Source of the DNA: Smallanthus sonchifolius
Taxonomy: Eukaryota; Streptophyta; Magnoliopsida; Asterales; Asteraceae
Assembly: GCA_023525975.1 (NCBI GenBank)
Contig: CM042042.1
Span: forward strand, 9,121,501-9,185,500
Direction: 5' to 3'
DNA: 64,000 nucleotides
Made by a program: the position numbers and the translations under genes. The notes under the pieces are model-generated. The model searched no databases, was not told the DNA's origin, and saw only the letters and a program-made list of their open reading frames with translations. Below are positions 31,090 through 42,631 of the stretch, piece by piece; positions within the stretch are counted from its first letter, which is position 1; each line of letters starts with the position of its first letter.

Positions 31090-34035
31090 ATGGCTAGAGC
31101 AAAGAGAGGAGGTCGCACTGGGGGTCGTACTGGTCGTCGAGGCCGACCTCCAGGTAACCGGAACCGTCCTGAAGAAAGTGAGCACTCCCGCAACGAAGCT
31201 GAATCGGTGCATATGGAGCATAATGATAGTGGGAACCATATGTCGGCTCCTAACGATGCCCCTAATGAGGCGCTTGAGTTGGAACCGATTGTGAAAGAAG
31301 CTATAGCGGCAGAGGTTACTTCAATCTTGAAGAAAGTTTTACCAGAAGCATTGGGCGAGGCCCTTAAAGAGTTTAATATAGGGAAGAAAGAAACGAAAGA
31401 GGAAAGCAGCAAGAGACTTGGAGTCACTGACAGTGATGATTCTGATTATGAAATGGCAACCCGGGGTTGCAACTATAAGTCCTTTCGGGGGTGTGACCCG
31501 CCGAAGTATGATGGACGGAAAGATGCTGTTGCCACTTTTGAGTGGATAGAGAGAATGAATGGGGTGATCAACATTAGTGAGTGCCGTGATGATCAAGCGG
31601 TCAAGTTTGCCGCTCACTCATTCACTAATGAGGCATTAAGCTGGTGGAGATCGATCGAAAGAATCAAGTCTTCTGCTGAGATGAAAAAGATGAAATGGGA
31701 CGACATGAAAAAGCTGCTAATCACTAAGTTCTGCCCGCAGAACGAGATTGACAGAGTTGAGAGGGAATTTCTGGGGCTCTGTGCTGGTAGTATGACTCAT
31801 CGCCAGTATACCTCCAAATATCAAGAGTTGGCTCAGCTGGTTCCACATCTGGTGGACACTGAGGAAAAGAGGATTAAGTACTACATCAAGGGACTACCAC
31901 AGAAAGTCCGTGTGCACGTGAAAGCTAATGCTCCCACGAGTTTTGAATCTGTGGTATCACTTGCTGGGATAGTTTATGATGACTTCGAATCCGCAGACCC
32001 ACTGCCTACTGAGAAGAAAGTGACCAATGCCGTTAAACGGCCAGCTAAAGAGTGGGCGGGGCCGGAGACGAAGAAACTGAGGATTGAAGATGGGGTTGAA
32101 TGTGCTAAGTGTGGCAGGAAGCACTCGGGCGAGTGCCGAGTTGGGTTAAATATGTGCTATAGGTGCGGAAAGACCGGACACTACTCTCGAGAGTGTCCCG
32201 GGGCACAGTCTTGTTATAACTGCGGGATACCTGGCCACATGGCCAAAGACTGTCGGAAACCCAAGGCTACTGGCACCGAGAAGGGTAAAGAACCTGAGAA
32301 GCCGAAGGCAAGGACCCGGGCGTATGCACTGACACAGGAGGAGGCTAGGGGAGACCCAGATGTTGTGTCAGGTACGTTCATCCTTGACCACACTTATGTT
32401 TCAGTATTATTTGATTCGGGTGCCAGTAGGAGTTTTATATCATCTTCTAAGTGTAAAAGAATGAAATGCAAAGTTACTAGAGTAGAGCAGGCCTTTAATG
32501 TGGAAACCGCAGTGGGCAAGACCACGATAGTAAGTGAATTGGTAGATAATTACACGATAAAGATTCATGGCCATAGATTCCCAGTTAGGTTGTATGTTAT
32601 GACCTTGGGAGGATTCGATATAGTTTTGGGTATGGATTGGTTAGCTGCCAACGAAGCCCGGATAATATGTAGACGAAAGATAGTTCAGCTCAAAGCTCCA
32701 GACGGTGGCGAGGTTTTGGTGTACGGGGATCGCGACGGTTCACTAACGAACGTCATATCAATGATAAAGGCAGAGAAGTATATAGGGCGCGGATGCGAGG
32801 CCTACCTGGCCTATGTGATAGACAATGATGTAAAGGTGAGAGAGTTAAAAGACGTACCAGTTGTATGTAATTTTCCGGGGGTGTTTCCTGAGGAGTTGCC
32901 TGGGTTACCACCTGACCGGGAGACAGAGTTCCAGATAGACTTAGTGCCAGGTGCCCAGCCCGTGGCTAAAGCACCGTACCGACTTGCACCTCTGGAGATG
33001 AAAGAGCTGATGGTACAGTTGGAAGAACTTTTGGATAGAGGATTTATCAGACCAAGCATTTCTCCATGGGGTGCTCCGGTTCTGTTCGTAAAGAAGAAAG
33101 ATGGTGCCATGAGAATGTGTATCGACTACAGAGAGTTGAACAAGCGTACAGTAAAGAACAAATATCCGCTACCAAGGATCGATGATCTGTTCGACCAACT
33201 ACAGGGCGCCAGATGGTTCTCCAAGATCGATCTGCGGTCGGGATATCATCAGTTAAAGGTAAGAGAAGAGGACATACCTAAGACAGCGTTTCGCACGCGT
33301 TATGGGCATTACGAGTTTCGCGTGATGTCTTTCGGCTTGACGAACGCTCCGGCAGCATTCATGAGTATGATGAACCAGGTGTGTAGACCGATGCTAGATA
33401 GGTCGGTGATAGTGTTTATAGACGACATACTCATTTATTCGAAAAGTGAAGGTGATCATGCTTGTCATCTTCGAGAAGTACTAGAGACGCTACAAAAAGA
33501 AAAGTTGTATGCCAAGTTCTCCAAATGCGCGTTCTGGCTTAAGGAAGTCCAATTCTTAGGTCACGTTATCAACGCAGACGGCATTATGGTTGACCCGGCT
33601 AAGATAGAGGCAGTACAGGAATGGGAAACCCCGAAGACGCCAACCGAGATTCGGAGTTTTCTGGGATTGGCAGGTTACTATCGAAGGTTCATTCAGGACT
33701 TCTCGAGAATAGCTTCGCCACTAACAAAGTTGACACGTAAAGAAGTAAAGTACGAATGGGGTCAGGCTCAGTCCAAAGCATTTGAAGAGTTAAAGAAGAA
33801 GTTGACCCAAGCCCCAGTGTTAGCACTACCCGACGGTAACGAGGACCTGGTGGTATATTCTGACGCATCGGGACAAGGGTTAGGGTGTGTTTTGATGCAG
33901 AGGGGAAAGGTGATCGCGTATGCGTCACGACAGCTAAAGATCCACGAAACTAACTACCCGACTCACGATTTGGAGCTCGCGGCAGTTGTTTTTGCGTTAA
34001 AGATTTGGAGGCATTACCTCTACGGAGTGAAATGA
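31090..34035 (+). CDS. Gag-protease-RT-RNase H part of element 2, ending at an in-frame TGA
   Basis: 981 codons from ATG at 31090. The N-terminus is Arg/Gly-rich and basic. The gag domain includes a WWRSIER-type block at about residue 185. Two CCHC knuckles start at about residues 355 (CYRCGKTGHYSREC) and 374 (CYNCGIPGHMAKDC). Aspartic protease motif DSGAS is near 440, RT with FIDDIL near 775, and RNase H begins with SDASGQGLG near 925. A TGA at 34033-34035 ends the frame where both related elements in this window have a cysteine codon, so it is a point nonsense change. The same frame continues without another break. Gag, protease and RT should still be made from the upstream part. Confidence 0.92.
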   Translation: MARAKRGGRTGGRTGRRGRPPGNRNRPEESEHSRNEAESVHMEHNDSGNHMSAPNDAPNEALELEPIVKEAIAAEVTSILKKVLPEALGEALKEFNIGKKETKEESSKRLGVTDSDDSDYEMATRGCNYKSFRGCDPPKYDGRKDAVATFEWIERMNGVINISECRDDQAVKFAAHSFTNEALSWWRSIERIKSSAEMKKMKWDDMKKLLITKFCPQNEIDRVEREFLGLCAGSMTHRQYTSKYQELAQLVPHLVDTEEKRIKYYIKGLPQKVRVHVKANAPTSFESVVSLAGIVYDDFESADPLPTEKKVTNAVKRPAKEWAGPETKKLRIEDGVECAKCGRKHSGECRVGLNMCYRCGKTGHYSRECPGAQSCYNCGIPGHMAKDCRKPKATGTEKGKEPEKPKARTRAYALTQEEARGDPDVVSGTFILDHTYVSVLFDSGASRSFISSSKCKRMKCKVTRVEQAFNVETAVGKTTIVSELVDNYTIKIHGHRFPVRLYVMTLGGFDIVLGMDWLAANEARIICRRKIVQLKAPDGGEVLVYGDRDGSLTNVISMIKAEKYIGRGCEAYLAYVIDNDVKVRELKDVPVVCNFPGVFPEELPGLPPDRETEFQIDLVPGAQPVAKAPYRLAPLEMKELMVQLEELLDRGFIRPSISPWGAPVLFVKKKDGAMRMCIDYRELNKRTVKNKYPLPRIDDLFDQLQGARWFSKIDLRSGYHQLKVREEDIPKTAFRTRYGHYEFRVMSFGLTNAPAAFMSMMNQVCRPMLDRSVIVFIDDILIYSKSEGDHACHLREVLETLQKEKLYAKFSKCAFWLKEVQFLGHVINADGIMVDPAKIEAVQEWETPKTPTEIRSFLGLAGYYRRFIQDFSRIASPLTKLTRKEVKYEWGQAQSKAFEELKKKLTQAPVLALPDGNEDLVVYSDASGQGLGCVLMQRGKVIAYASRQLKIHETNYPTHDLELAAVVFALKIWRHYLYGVK

Positions 34036-35679
34036 ACGATTTATTCGGATCACAAGAGCTTGAAGTATTTCTTCGAACAGAAAGACCTGAATATGCGGCA
34101 AAGGCGGTGGTTAGAATTGCTGAAAGACTATGACTGTGAGATCCTATACCACCCGGGAAAGGCGAATGTGGTCGCTGATGCCCTAAGTCGTAAGGAGAAT
34201 CGTTCTCCTATTAGGGTAAAAGCGTACCAGTTAGTGATAACCCCAGATTTTATGACAGAGCTAGAAGCAGCACAGAAGGAAGCACTAAAGGAAGAGAACA
34301 TAAAGAAAGAAAGAATGGTCGGTCAACAGACAAAGTTAGAATTAAACACTCATGGAGTGAGGACCAGGTGTGGTCGCATGTGGGTACCGAAGGGCGGAGA
34401 GCTTAGGGCCAAAGTACTTGACGAGGCCCATAAGTCTCGATATTCCATCCACCCAGGAACCACGAAAATGTACCAGGATTTGAAAAAAGAGTATTGGTGG
34501 CCTAACATGAAGAATGATGTGACCGGATATGTAAGCAAGTGTCTGACTTGCTCACAAGTTAAAGTAGAGCATCAGAAACCGTACGGGAAGATCCAGCCTC
34601 TGGAAATACCCGAATGGAAGTGGGAGCGTATCACCATGGACTTTATTACAAAGCTGCCCCGCACAGCAAAAGGCCATGATACGATTTGGGTTATAGTGGA
34701 TCGTCTGACAAAGAGTGCACATTTCTTGCCAATTCGCGAAACGTACTCATCTGAGAAGTTGGCAGAAGTATTTATCAATGAAATTGTCTCTCGACATGGC
34801 GTACCGTTATCAATTGTATCTGACCGGGACACCCGATTTACATCGAGGTTCTGGAAAAGATTTCATGAGTCAATGGGTACAAGACTGAACATCAGCACGG
34901 CTTATCATCCACAGACGGATGGTCAATCAGAAAGGACCATCCAGACGTTAGAGGATATGCTCCGCGCATGCATTATAGACTTTGGTGGCAGTTGGGATAG
35001 TCACCTACCATTGGCAGAGTTCTCCTACAACAACAGCCACCACACCACTATTGGTATGCCGCCTTACGAAATGTTGTATGGTAGAAGATGTCGAACCCCG
35101 GTCTGTTGGGGCGAGGTAGGACAGAAAGAGTTGGGGAGTTTAGAGGTAGTCACAACAACCTCTGAAAAGATTGACCAGATCAAGGCCAGAATGAAAGCTG
35201 CACAGGACCGTCAAAAGTCCTACGCGGATAAAAGGCGAAGACCAATCGAATTCAAGGTCGGGGATCAAGTACTATTGAAAGTATCTCCCTGGAAGGGGAT
35301 CATTCGATTCAGAAAGAGAGGGAAGTTAAGCCCAAGATTCGTCGGGCCTTTCAAAATACTAGCACAGGTTGGTGAAGTCGCTTACCGGTTAGAATTACCT
35401 GATGAGCTGAGTGGAATTCACCCAACCTTCCACGTGTCGCACTTGCGCAAGTGCCTGGCCGACGAATCGGCACACGTGACACTTGACGACATCGAGATAG
35501 ATAATAGCCTCAATTACATCGAGGAACCCGTCGCCATACTAGACAGGAAAGAAAAGCGGTTACGGAATAAAGCGATACAGTTAGTCAAAGTACAATGGAA
35601 GCATCGTAAAGGGTCGGAAGCTACATGGGAAACCGAGACAGAAATGAAAGAGTCGTACCCGCACCTGTTTGACTTATAA
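34036..35679 (+). pseudogene. RNase H end, integrase and chromodomain-like part of element 2, downstream of the TGA
   Basis: It continues the gag-pol frame directly after the TGA, so without readthrough it has no natural start. It contains the rest of RNase H (DHKSL at the start, ADALSRKE), the integrase HHCC finger (HKSRYSIHPG to CLTCSQVK), the DDE core (MDFITKLP; SDRDTRF; SERTIQTLED), the GPF module and a chromodomain-like tail with IEEPVAILDR and the ATWETE stretch, ending in a TAA at 35677-35679. All catalytic residues I can see are present. The tail is the kind that binds modified histones in chromoviruses, which is family knowledge and not shown here. Confidence 0.9.
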
Positions 35680-35705
35680 CAGGTTTCGAGGACGAAACCT
35701 TTCGT

Positions 35706-35719
35706 AAGAGGGGTAGACT
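35706..35719 (+). other. Polypurine tract, element 2
   Basis: A purine-rich AAGAGGGGTAGACT immediately precedes the 3' LTR start. Confidence 0.75.
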
Positions 35720-37975
35720 TGTAACATCCCAAAATAAATAAAAACCCAAATAAAAGAAAAAGGAAGGTGGGCTTGGCTAGGGGCCGGCCCATGGGCCCGA
35801 AAACTGAGAAGAACCCTTCTAATCAGTAGCCATTTCCTCCTGTGTCATTCATTTTCTTCCTGCGCAAGAACCTTAGAGAGAGAGAGAGATCGTCTAGAGA
35901 GAGAAAGCTCGGATCAAGCTCAAAGTCTCGAGGATTGTTGCTCAACATCTCTGGAGCATAAAGGAACGAGAAGGAAGCTATAACAGGTAATTATTATGCC
36001 TAAATCTGAGTTTTTGTAACTTTCGGGTTTCGGGTTAATAATCGAGTAAAGGTTTAGATTTTTACGTGTGAAACTGGAAACAAACCACGGGTTTGGGTTC
36101 ATGGGGGAAAATGGAACATTTCGAACGTAAAAAGTTCAAAGCTTGATCGATTAGAACAAAGGGACCAGATCTAGGGTTCTGTTTGGGGAAGAAGACTGCA
36201 CAGTCGAAACTACTAGTTTCGATATGGACGCATCTATCGAAACTACCTAGTTTCGACAGGGGCAGACCCATCGAAACTACCATAGTTTCAATATAGACCC
36301 AAGACCTTAACTAAGAATTTATATAAGTCATACGACTCGAAACTACTTAGTTTCGATAAGAAGCAGTGACTCGAAACTACTTAGTTTCGATAAGAAGCAG
36401 TGACTCGAAACTACTTAGTTTCGATAAGAAGCCAGGGCTCGAAACTACATAGTTTCGATAAGGAGCCAGGACTCGAAACTACCTAGTTTCGATAATGAAA
36501 CCATGACCCGAAACATCTGAGTCAAGCCTAGTAATGTCTAAGTGTCCCCTAGGAACACAGCCTTACGCCTATGACTTGATTATACAGATTGTGGGTGACC
36601 ATAGTGACATTCAGGAACCGGCTAGGTGTAAACAGAAACGATTCATCTGGTGAGTTCTTATTGCCCTTTTTCCTAATGGTTTTGGGCTGGCATGCATACT
36701 GGTATAGTATTTTATAAAAATGTTATTTTTATAAAATGAAAGGCAAAGTATAGTATTTTATAAAAATGTTATTTTTATAAAATGAAAGGCAAAGTATAGT
36801 ATTTTATAAAAATGTTATTTTTATAAAATGAAAGGCAAAGTATAGTATTTTATAAAAATGTTATTTTTATAAAATGAAAGATAAAGAACAAAAGAGCATA
36901 GTATTATCTTTTAAACAAGTTTTTGAAAGATAACAATGAGCGAACGATAAAGGAGCCGTACTTCGGTACAGCTCGACAGTGACAGTGACAGTGACAGTGA
37001 CAAATACCATGTTATATGCTTATGTGTTAATATGTGTTATTTGTCTATATGAAAGTTATGTGATTGCATTTCTATTTGTGTAATAGTGTAATTGCATTGC
37101 ATAGTAGTTGCATAGTAGAAAGTCCTGCAGGCATGCTAAAGTAGAAGTCTCACCCTGAGGTGTGAGCAATGCTAAAGGAGTCTTACACTTCGGTGTAAGC
37201 AATGCTAAAGGAGTCTTACACTTCGGTGTAAGCAATGCTAAAGGAGTCTTCACTTCGGTGTAAGCGAGAAAGTCTCACCCTGAGGTGTGAGCAATGCTAA
37301 AGGAGTCTTGCACTAACGTGCAAGCGAGAAAGAAAGTCCTACCCTGAGGTGTGGGCAGTGCTAAAGTAAAAGTCTTACCCTGAGGTGTAAGCAAGATAGG
37401 GATCTGGTCCTCGGACCACGATCCATATGTGATAGTTAAAGTATGATAAAGTCACTTGTCAAGTATAAGTGAAATGATAGACAGAGTACAGTGGGACACC
37501 CTAACGGGTTTCCTTAAAGATAAAGTTTTAATGACAGATAGTAACGTAACAGATTTATAATTGTAACGTTGTAAAGTTTTAAAGTAATAGTTAAAAGTTT
37601 ATTTCAAAGAAAGTGAAAGTAAAGCTTATTTTATTTTAATAAAACTAAGCTACCAAAGATAAAGTTTACAGTTTAAAGTAAAGAGGGAACTCACCAGCGT
37701 TAGCTGACTTTTAGTATGCATGACAGGTAAAAAGGGTAAAGCTAAAGAAAAGTGAAAGAGCCATGTGGGCTGGATAGCATGGACATCGGCTGCGGTATTG
37801 AAGACTGACATTTCCAATCCTGATAGTTCATGTTATAGACAATATTTCATGTTTTAGTTTGATGAATGATTTGAATTAAAGACTTCCGCTGTAATAGATT
37901 CTGATTTCCGGTTTAAGAACTATGTTTGTTATGTTGTGTGCCAACTATGAGATGTACCCGTTTTGGGGCGTTTCA
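35720..37975 (+). repeat. 3' LTR of element 2 (2256 bp)
   Basis: Copy of the 5' LTR with two extra bases in the GA repeat, an extra TTGCATAGTAG near 37106 and one base missing near 37788. The dyad array is at 36204-36494 and the bracket pair at 36649-36657 and 37687-37695. Confidence 0.95.
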
Positions 37976-38225
37976 CACATGCGTAAACAGTATGTGTCAC
38001 GTATATGTAACAATATTTGGTACGTATATGTAACAATATTTGGTACGTATATGTAAGACTCATCATTTTCGTATTTATGTTCAAGATATATGTTCACGAT
38101 GCTTAAATACTCTTTTAAAAATTAAAAGAAAAAATAATTTATAAATTATGTGATCGTTTGATAGTGGTTAGCACGGGTATCACATAAAAAATTGGTTAGT
38201 ATTTGAACCTTTTCCTAAGCTGATA

Positions 38226-39571
38226 AGCGGTTGGATTTGAAGGGGCACAACAACGACAACGTTGCTCACTATAGAGTAGGACAAAAAAATTACTCGATTA
38301 TGAATAAAAATCCGTTTTAAAAACAAATTTATACATGAACGTTAAAAAAAACCCAGCCGCACATTCCATTTTTTTGGGTGTAGTGGTAAATAGGTAGAGC
38401 TACTATTGTGTAACCAAAAGTACAATCAAACCTTTGTAGCTAGCATGCAAATTGTGTTGTCGGTAACAATCACCCCAATCTGGGTGGGTTTGTCAGACTC
38501 AATAGATCTATCATTGTTAACCGTTGGCTTGAATAGTTAATGATTGCACATAAATTGCACATAAATAGTTAACACACCTAGCACTCAAACATAAAGCTCA
38601 AATTTTGCACACATGAATGTAACGAGGATTTGTATTTGTGTAGTTTGTGTAAATGTAAATAGTTGTGTGTATAGAGTTCATGTTTCACCCCAAAAGTGTA
38701 AAAGTATAAAAGGGGCTATGTAATACTCACCTGAATCAAAGGTGTAGCTAGCACGAGAGACTAGATAGCAAAGTGATCCTTGTTACTCACCACGTTAACC
38801 TAGTGTGTAATGTATATGAATCTAGGTTAATAATGTGTACAATAGTCTATGGCCAAGTCTAGGGTTATAATGGATGTGTGTACAAAGGGTTTGAGTTGTA
38901 GGTGTTAGTGGTTTGCACTTGGAAGGAGTGTTGTATAAGATGAAAAATTAAAATGAATAGTTTTAAAATAATTGAATTAGGGTTTGGGTTTGAATAACTA
39001 AATAAATCAAATAGTTGTTATTTATTTATTTAGTTAGCAAAAAAATGTAGAAATTATATTTATAAATTAAATAAATAATTTTTTTTTACTTTATTTATTT
39101 ATTTATTTATAAAGATATGTACATAATATTGGTTCATAAAGTAAACCTTAAATATAATTTAAATTCTAAGTGTCTTTGTGAATGTAATTTATTTATTTAT
39201 TTACCATTTGAAATGAATGTGCTAAAAATGAATTTAGTTAAAAATTTACATGTATTATTTAATCATATAAAACTTCATATATTTAGGCATAGTTTTATCA
39301 GTTTTAAATTTATAATTTAAGTTTTATAAAACCTTGTAAAAGTAGTTATAAAATTTTGTCACCAAATTTATCCATTAAATGAATAAATTACTCCAAAAAT
39401 AATAGTTTAATTCAAATTAAGTAATTGAGAATTAAATTTATAAAAATAGAGATTTTATGCAAAACTTGTAAATCTGGTTGAATTCTGTTATAATAATTAT
39501 AGGACTTATAACGATAATAATTTTTTTTATAAAATTTTGGAGTCTTAAAACGGTTAAAAAAATATTATGGG
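38226..39571. other. No gene seen
   Basis: AT-rich sequence with short homopolymers and TTATTTAT runs (39060-39110, 39185-39205). No domain, RNA gene or clear repeat end is visible. Confidence 0.5.
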
Positions 39572-39640
39572 ACCACCCGGTTCGAACCCGGGTGGGTTCT
39601 GAGACTGTGTTGCGCACAAGCCACTAGACCAGAACCGATC
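39572..39640 (-). repeat. tRNA-like sequence 1 (probable SINE head or tRNA relic)
   Basis: On the minus strand it shows a box A-like TGGTCTAGTGGC and a box B GGGTTCGAACCGG, with an eight-base stem around the T loop. The acceptor ends do not pair, so it is not a functional tRNA. A second such unit follows at 39719-39792. Confidence 0.45.
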
Positions 39641-39718
39641 TGGTGTTATGAGTCCGGTCCAGAAATTTGTTAGACATATGGTGAGGAGACTAACCGGCTC
39701 GGTGGTGCGCAAAAGGGA

Positions 39719-39792
39719 AAAAGGGTGCGGCGCTGGGCTTGAACCCGCGACCCTCCTGTGTGAGTCAAGTGCTTTACCGGTTTATCTGGGCG
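39719..39792 (-). repeat. tRNA-like sequence 2
   Basis: On the minus strand CCGGTAAAGC is in the box A position and GGGTTCAAGCCC in the box B position, spaced as in tRNA genes. No cloverleaf closes. The tandem arrangement with the unit at 39572-39640 suggests a dimeric tRNA-derived SINE or a transposon using Pol III boxes. Confidence 0.4.
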
Positions 39793-40815
39793 AATGCCTT
39801 GACAACTACCGGGTGTGAAATTAGAAAAACCCTTACAAACCCAAGCTCCTTCGTCCCCAATACGTATCCCGGAACCCTAGCCACCCAAATTGACATGACT
39901 CAGTTAACGATCGAATTCGGAGTCATAGGGCTTTCATTCCTAGGATCTAAACGAACTTAAAGGTACACGAATTACCTGTAATGGTTGCGTATAGGGGGCG
40001 AACGACAGAGTGCAAAAATTCGATGTTCTTCGAGCTCGACGGGGTTCCAGAGGGTAGATGTCGGTCACGCAGGTGTTTAGAAAATTTGTAAACAGGTTCG
40101 CGAAGGTGCGAGGGAGTTTTAATTGGTTCAATTCTATTTCATTTACTCGTTTCGGCTATGATTGGGGGATACAACTGCTGACTAAGGTTTTACGCGTCAT
40201 CTTGACTAGAGTGGTTGAATTGAGTCCTGTTTTAGGACTGAATACATGCGAGCAGAATTTGGGCGTGATTTGTGGGATTAAAACACGTTTAGAATGCTTG
40301 ATTTGGCAATGATTTTGGGCTCGGTTTGACCTTGGGGGTCAAAAATTATTTGAATTTCAATTAGGCCACGCAAATGGATGAATTAACGTGTGTAATGAGT
40401 TTAGAATCAGTAGACAATCGTTTTAGTACCTATGGAAAGTCCTTTGATTTCAGTCTTGATCGATTTTTGAATTTGGATTGCAATGTTCTTCACTGTTTGA
40501 CTTTTAAAGTCAAACTGAGATAAATGGTTTCAAGATTAGGGTGAAAAAGGTTCAATTTCAATTGTGAGGGTTCAAGTTGGGAGTTCAAATGCGTAGGGAG
40601 GGTTCAAACTAGGTTTATTTATTTTAATTTTCTTTATAAAATTCATTTCTTTTATAAACTTTATAAACTAATTAAAATTTAAAGTGTCAATAAAAATTAT
40701 ATATATATATATAATTGCTAAACAACTCTTCTTAAGTGGTTTAATTAATAAAATCGAATACATAGATATACTTATTTTTAATTATTTATAAATAAATATT
40801 CATACATATATATGG

Positions 40816-40846
<31 letters not shown>
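39793..40846. other. No gene seen; possible LTR leader debris
   Basis: 39830-40600 has moderately GC-rich, leader-like sequence with short overlapping ORFs and no domain. 40640-40846 is AT-rich with TATA repeats. Confidence 0.4.
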
Positions 40847-41169
40847 GGAGAGTGTTCCAGAGAAAACCACATACTTAGGCGAAAACCGAGAAAACCACAA
40901 AAAAACCAATTTTAACCGATAACATAATAATATTTATTTTTTATTTTATTTTTATTTTTTTTATAAGAGTATCAATGTAATATTACACATTTTTACCAAA
41001 ATACTCCTTTAAAAATTGGCTTACATATACGTAACCCATAGTGTTACGTACACGTAAACAGAAAACAAAAAAATTGAGGTTACGTATACGTAGCTCATAG
41101 TACTACACATTGTTTTAGTGGTTTTCTTGGTTTTCGCCTAACTTTGTGGTTTTCTTTTGATCCTTCCCT
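40847..41169. mobile_element. MITE with about 55-bp terminal inverted repeats in a TA repeat
   Basis: The left end GGAGAGTGTTCCAGAGAAAA plus CCAC...TTAGGCGAAAACC matches the reverse complement of the right end GGTTTTCGCCTAA...GTGGTTTTC...CCTTCCC. Both sides are TA repeats, so the target duplication cannot be measured. The terminal word resembles that of the Mutator-type MITE at 28295. Confidence 0.7.
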
Positions 41170-42631
41170 TATATATATATATATATGTATGTATGTATCA
41201 AACAGGTGTTATAGAATTGTATATGTAAACGCCAGGTTCTAAATTTTGAATTGATGTATTAAATTTAAAGTAACGGTTTATGTGACAAAAGTGCTTCAAT
41301 ATACAGGTTTTAAATGCCGTGTTATCATTGGAAATCATTAAAATACAGAAAAATTTATGGTCTGAAAAGTCCTGGATGTTACAGTCGCCGCCCACCTTCC
41401 ATCTTCGTCTCCACCTTTCGTCATTAACAACTCCGGCGACTCCGTATACAGAGCTTGATGATGGCTACACAATTGCAGGCTGAGGGTTTGCGTTTTGTTG
41501 CAGATTTCGAGGATTAGAACTTGGATTTAATGGCCTCGTTGGAGCCTTTCCAACGTTCTTATTAAATCATTCAATTTTAGAATTCCTGAATTTTTCATCA
41601 AATCAATTTCATGGCAGTCTACCTTCATTATTAAATCATTCAATGTTGGATTTAATGGCCTCGTTGTTGGACCCTATGAATCGTGTTGCTATGAATTGTG
41701 TGGCCGTCTTCAAGCTATGAACGTGCGGTGGTTCAAGGCACACAACTCCGGTAAGAGGTCCGTTTCACATAGTCAGGAGAAGGTTGTGGTGGTCATAATC
41801 GGTATTAGCGGTGGTAATCACTACAGGCGGAGAGCCAGATTTTCAGGTCGGAACAGAGAGGGGCATAAGTGAGAGACTAACCTGCAAATCGGCCTCCTTC
41901 ATCTCCACTACTGACCTACCTCCATCGAGTTTCTTTAGGGGTTCAATAGCGAAGGTACATGTCACGTTTCGGTCGATCTCAAGACCCAATCCAGATCTGT
42001 GGCCACACCAAACCAAATCGCCGATGGAACAGAAGGGGTGACGGAGACAGGTTCGTTTCAAATTAAGACCAAGCAACACTGATTTTGGCCAGAGATGAAA
42101 CTAATTTGGCCGGAGATTGAACGAATTTGGCAGGAGAACTCTCAGTGCCGTCATCACCCTTTCCTCATCCTCACACTGATTTTGGAAACGAAGAAAAAGG
42201 GTTTGGGGATTTTGTGATTTATTTTTTATTTTGTTTTTTAATATATTATTCCAAAATTAAGTGGGTCCCATTTAATATAATATTAGTTTTAGTTGTGGGT
42301 CCCAATATTTATATTTTGTTTTTTTAATATAGCTTTTAACTTAATGGTATTTTTATCATTTCACATCCACTTATCTGAAAATTTTAATTTCTATCTATTT
42401 TAGGGACCATCAGTGTAACAAAATTAAAGTATCTTGGACTAAATCTGTAATTTTTCAATTTTAGGGACGAAAACCGTAATTTGACCAAACCACAGGAACC
42501 ATCCGTGTAATTAATTCTAATTGTAAATACGAGGAAAAATAGAAGCGTGCTAAAGCAAAAAAGCGCATTTTAGTCTTATCTCAGCAAAAGAAAGATTGTT
42601 GCAAGGGAGTTAAACATAAACCAAATGGAAG
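41170..42631. other. No gene seen; transposon end-like sequence
   Basis: Short ORFs at 41811-42079 on both strands mirror each other and lack domains. 42395-42515 has a GGGACCATCAGTGTAAC and GGGACGAAAACCGTAATTTG type stretch like the common plant terminal repeat that also bounds the element at 45016-46812, but in one orientation only. Confidence 0.4.

Larger units (their letters stand above)
28391..37975 (+). mobile_element. Ty3 (Tekay/Del-like chromovirus) element 2, complete, 9585 bp
   Basis: A full-length element flanked by a 5-bp target duplication CACAT (28386-28390 and 37976-37980). LTRs are 28391-30634 and 35720-37975. The LTRs differ, as far as I can see, by one substitution (GCAGCGCT versus GCAGTGCT) and three indels of 2, 11 and 1 bp, which account for the 12-bp length difference. 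Insertion is therefore recent. Coding is gag-pol in one frame except for a single in-frame TGA inside RNase H. Unlike elements 1 and 3 there is no additional ORF before gag; the leader is 455 bp. Confidence 0.95.
28295..38215. mobile_element. Mutator-type MITE (about 330 bp without insert) hosting Ty3 element 2
   Basis: A 10-bp direct repeat TAAGCTGATA (28285-28294 and 38216-38225) flanks termini GGGTGAGGTTCAAATGCTAA and, as reverse complement on the right, GGAAAAGGTTCAAATACTAA. The terminal inverted repeats stay similar for about 80 bp. A 9-11 bp target duplication and long terminal repeats fit Mutator-like elements. Only 28295-28390 and 37981-38215 belong to it; the rest is element 2 and its target duplication. 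Confidence 0.78.

Noticed and set aside
39572..39640. Functional tRNA gene
   Set aside because: Box A and B are present but the acceptor stem does not pair and the anticodon arm is not formed.
40640..40846. TA-rich stretch as an origin or matrix attachment region
   Set aside because: Simple TA repeats are common at MITE insertion sites; the sequence alone does not support either function.
41811..42079. Two overlapping ORFs on opposite strands
   Set aside because: No domains, no splice context, and they mirror each other; next to transposon end-like sequence.
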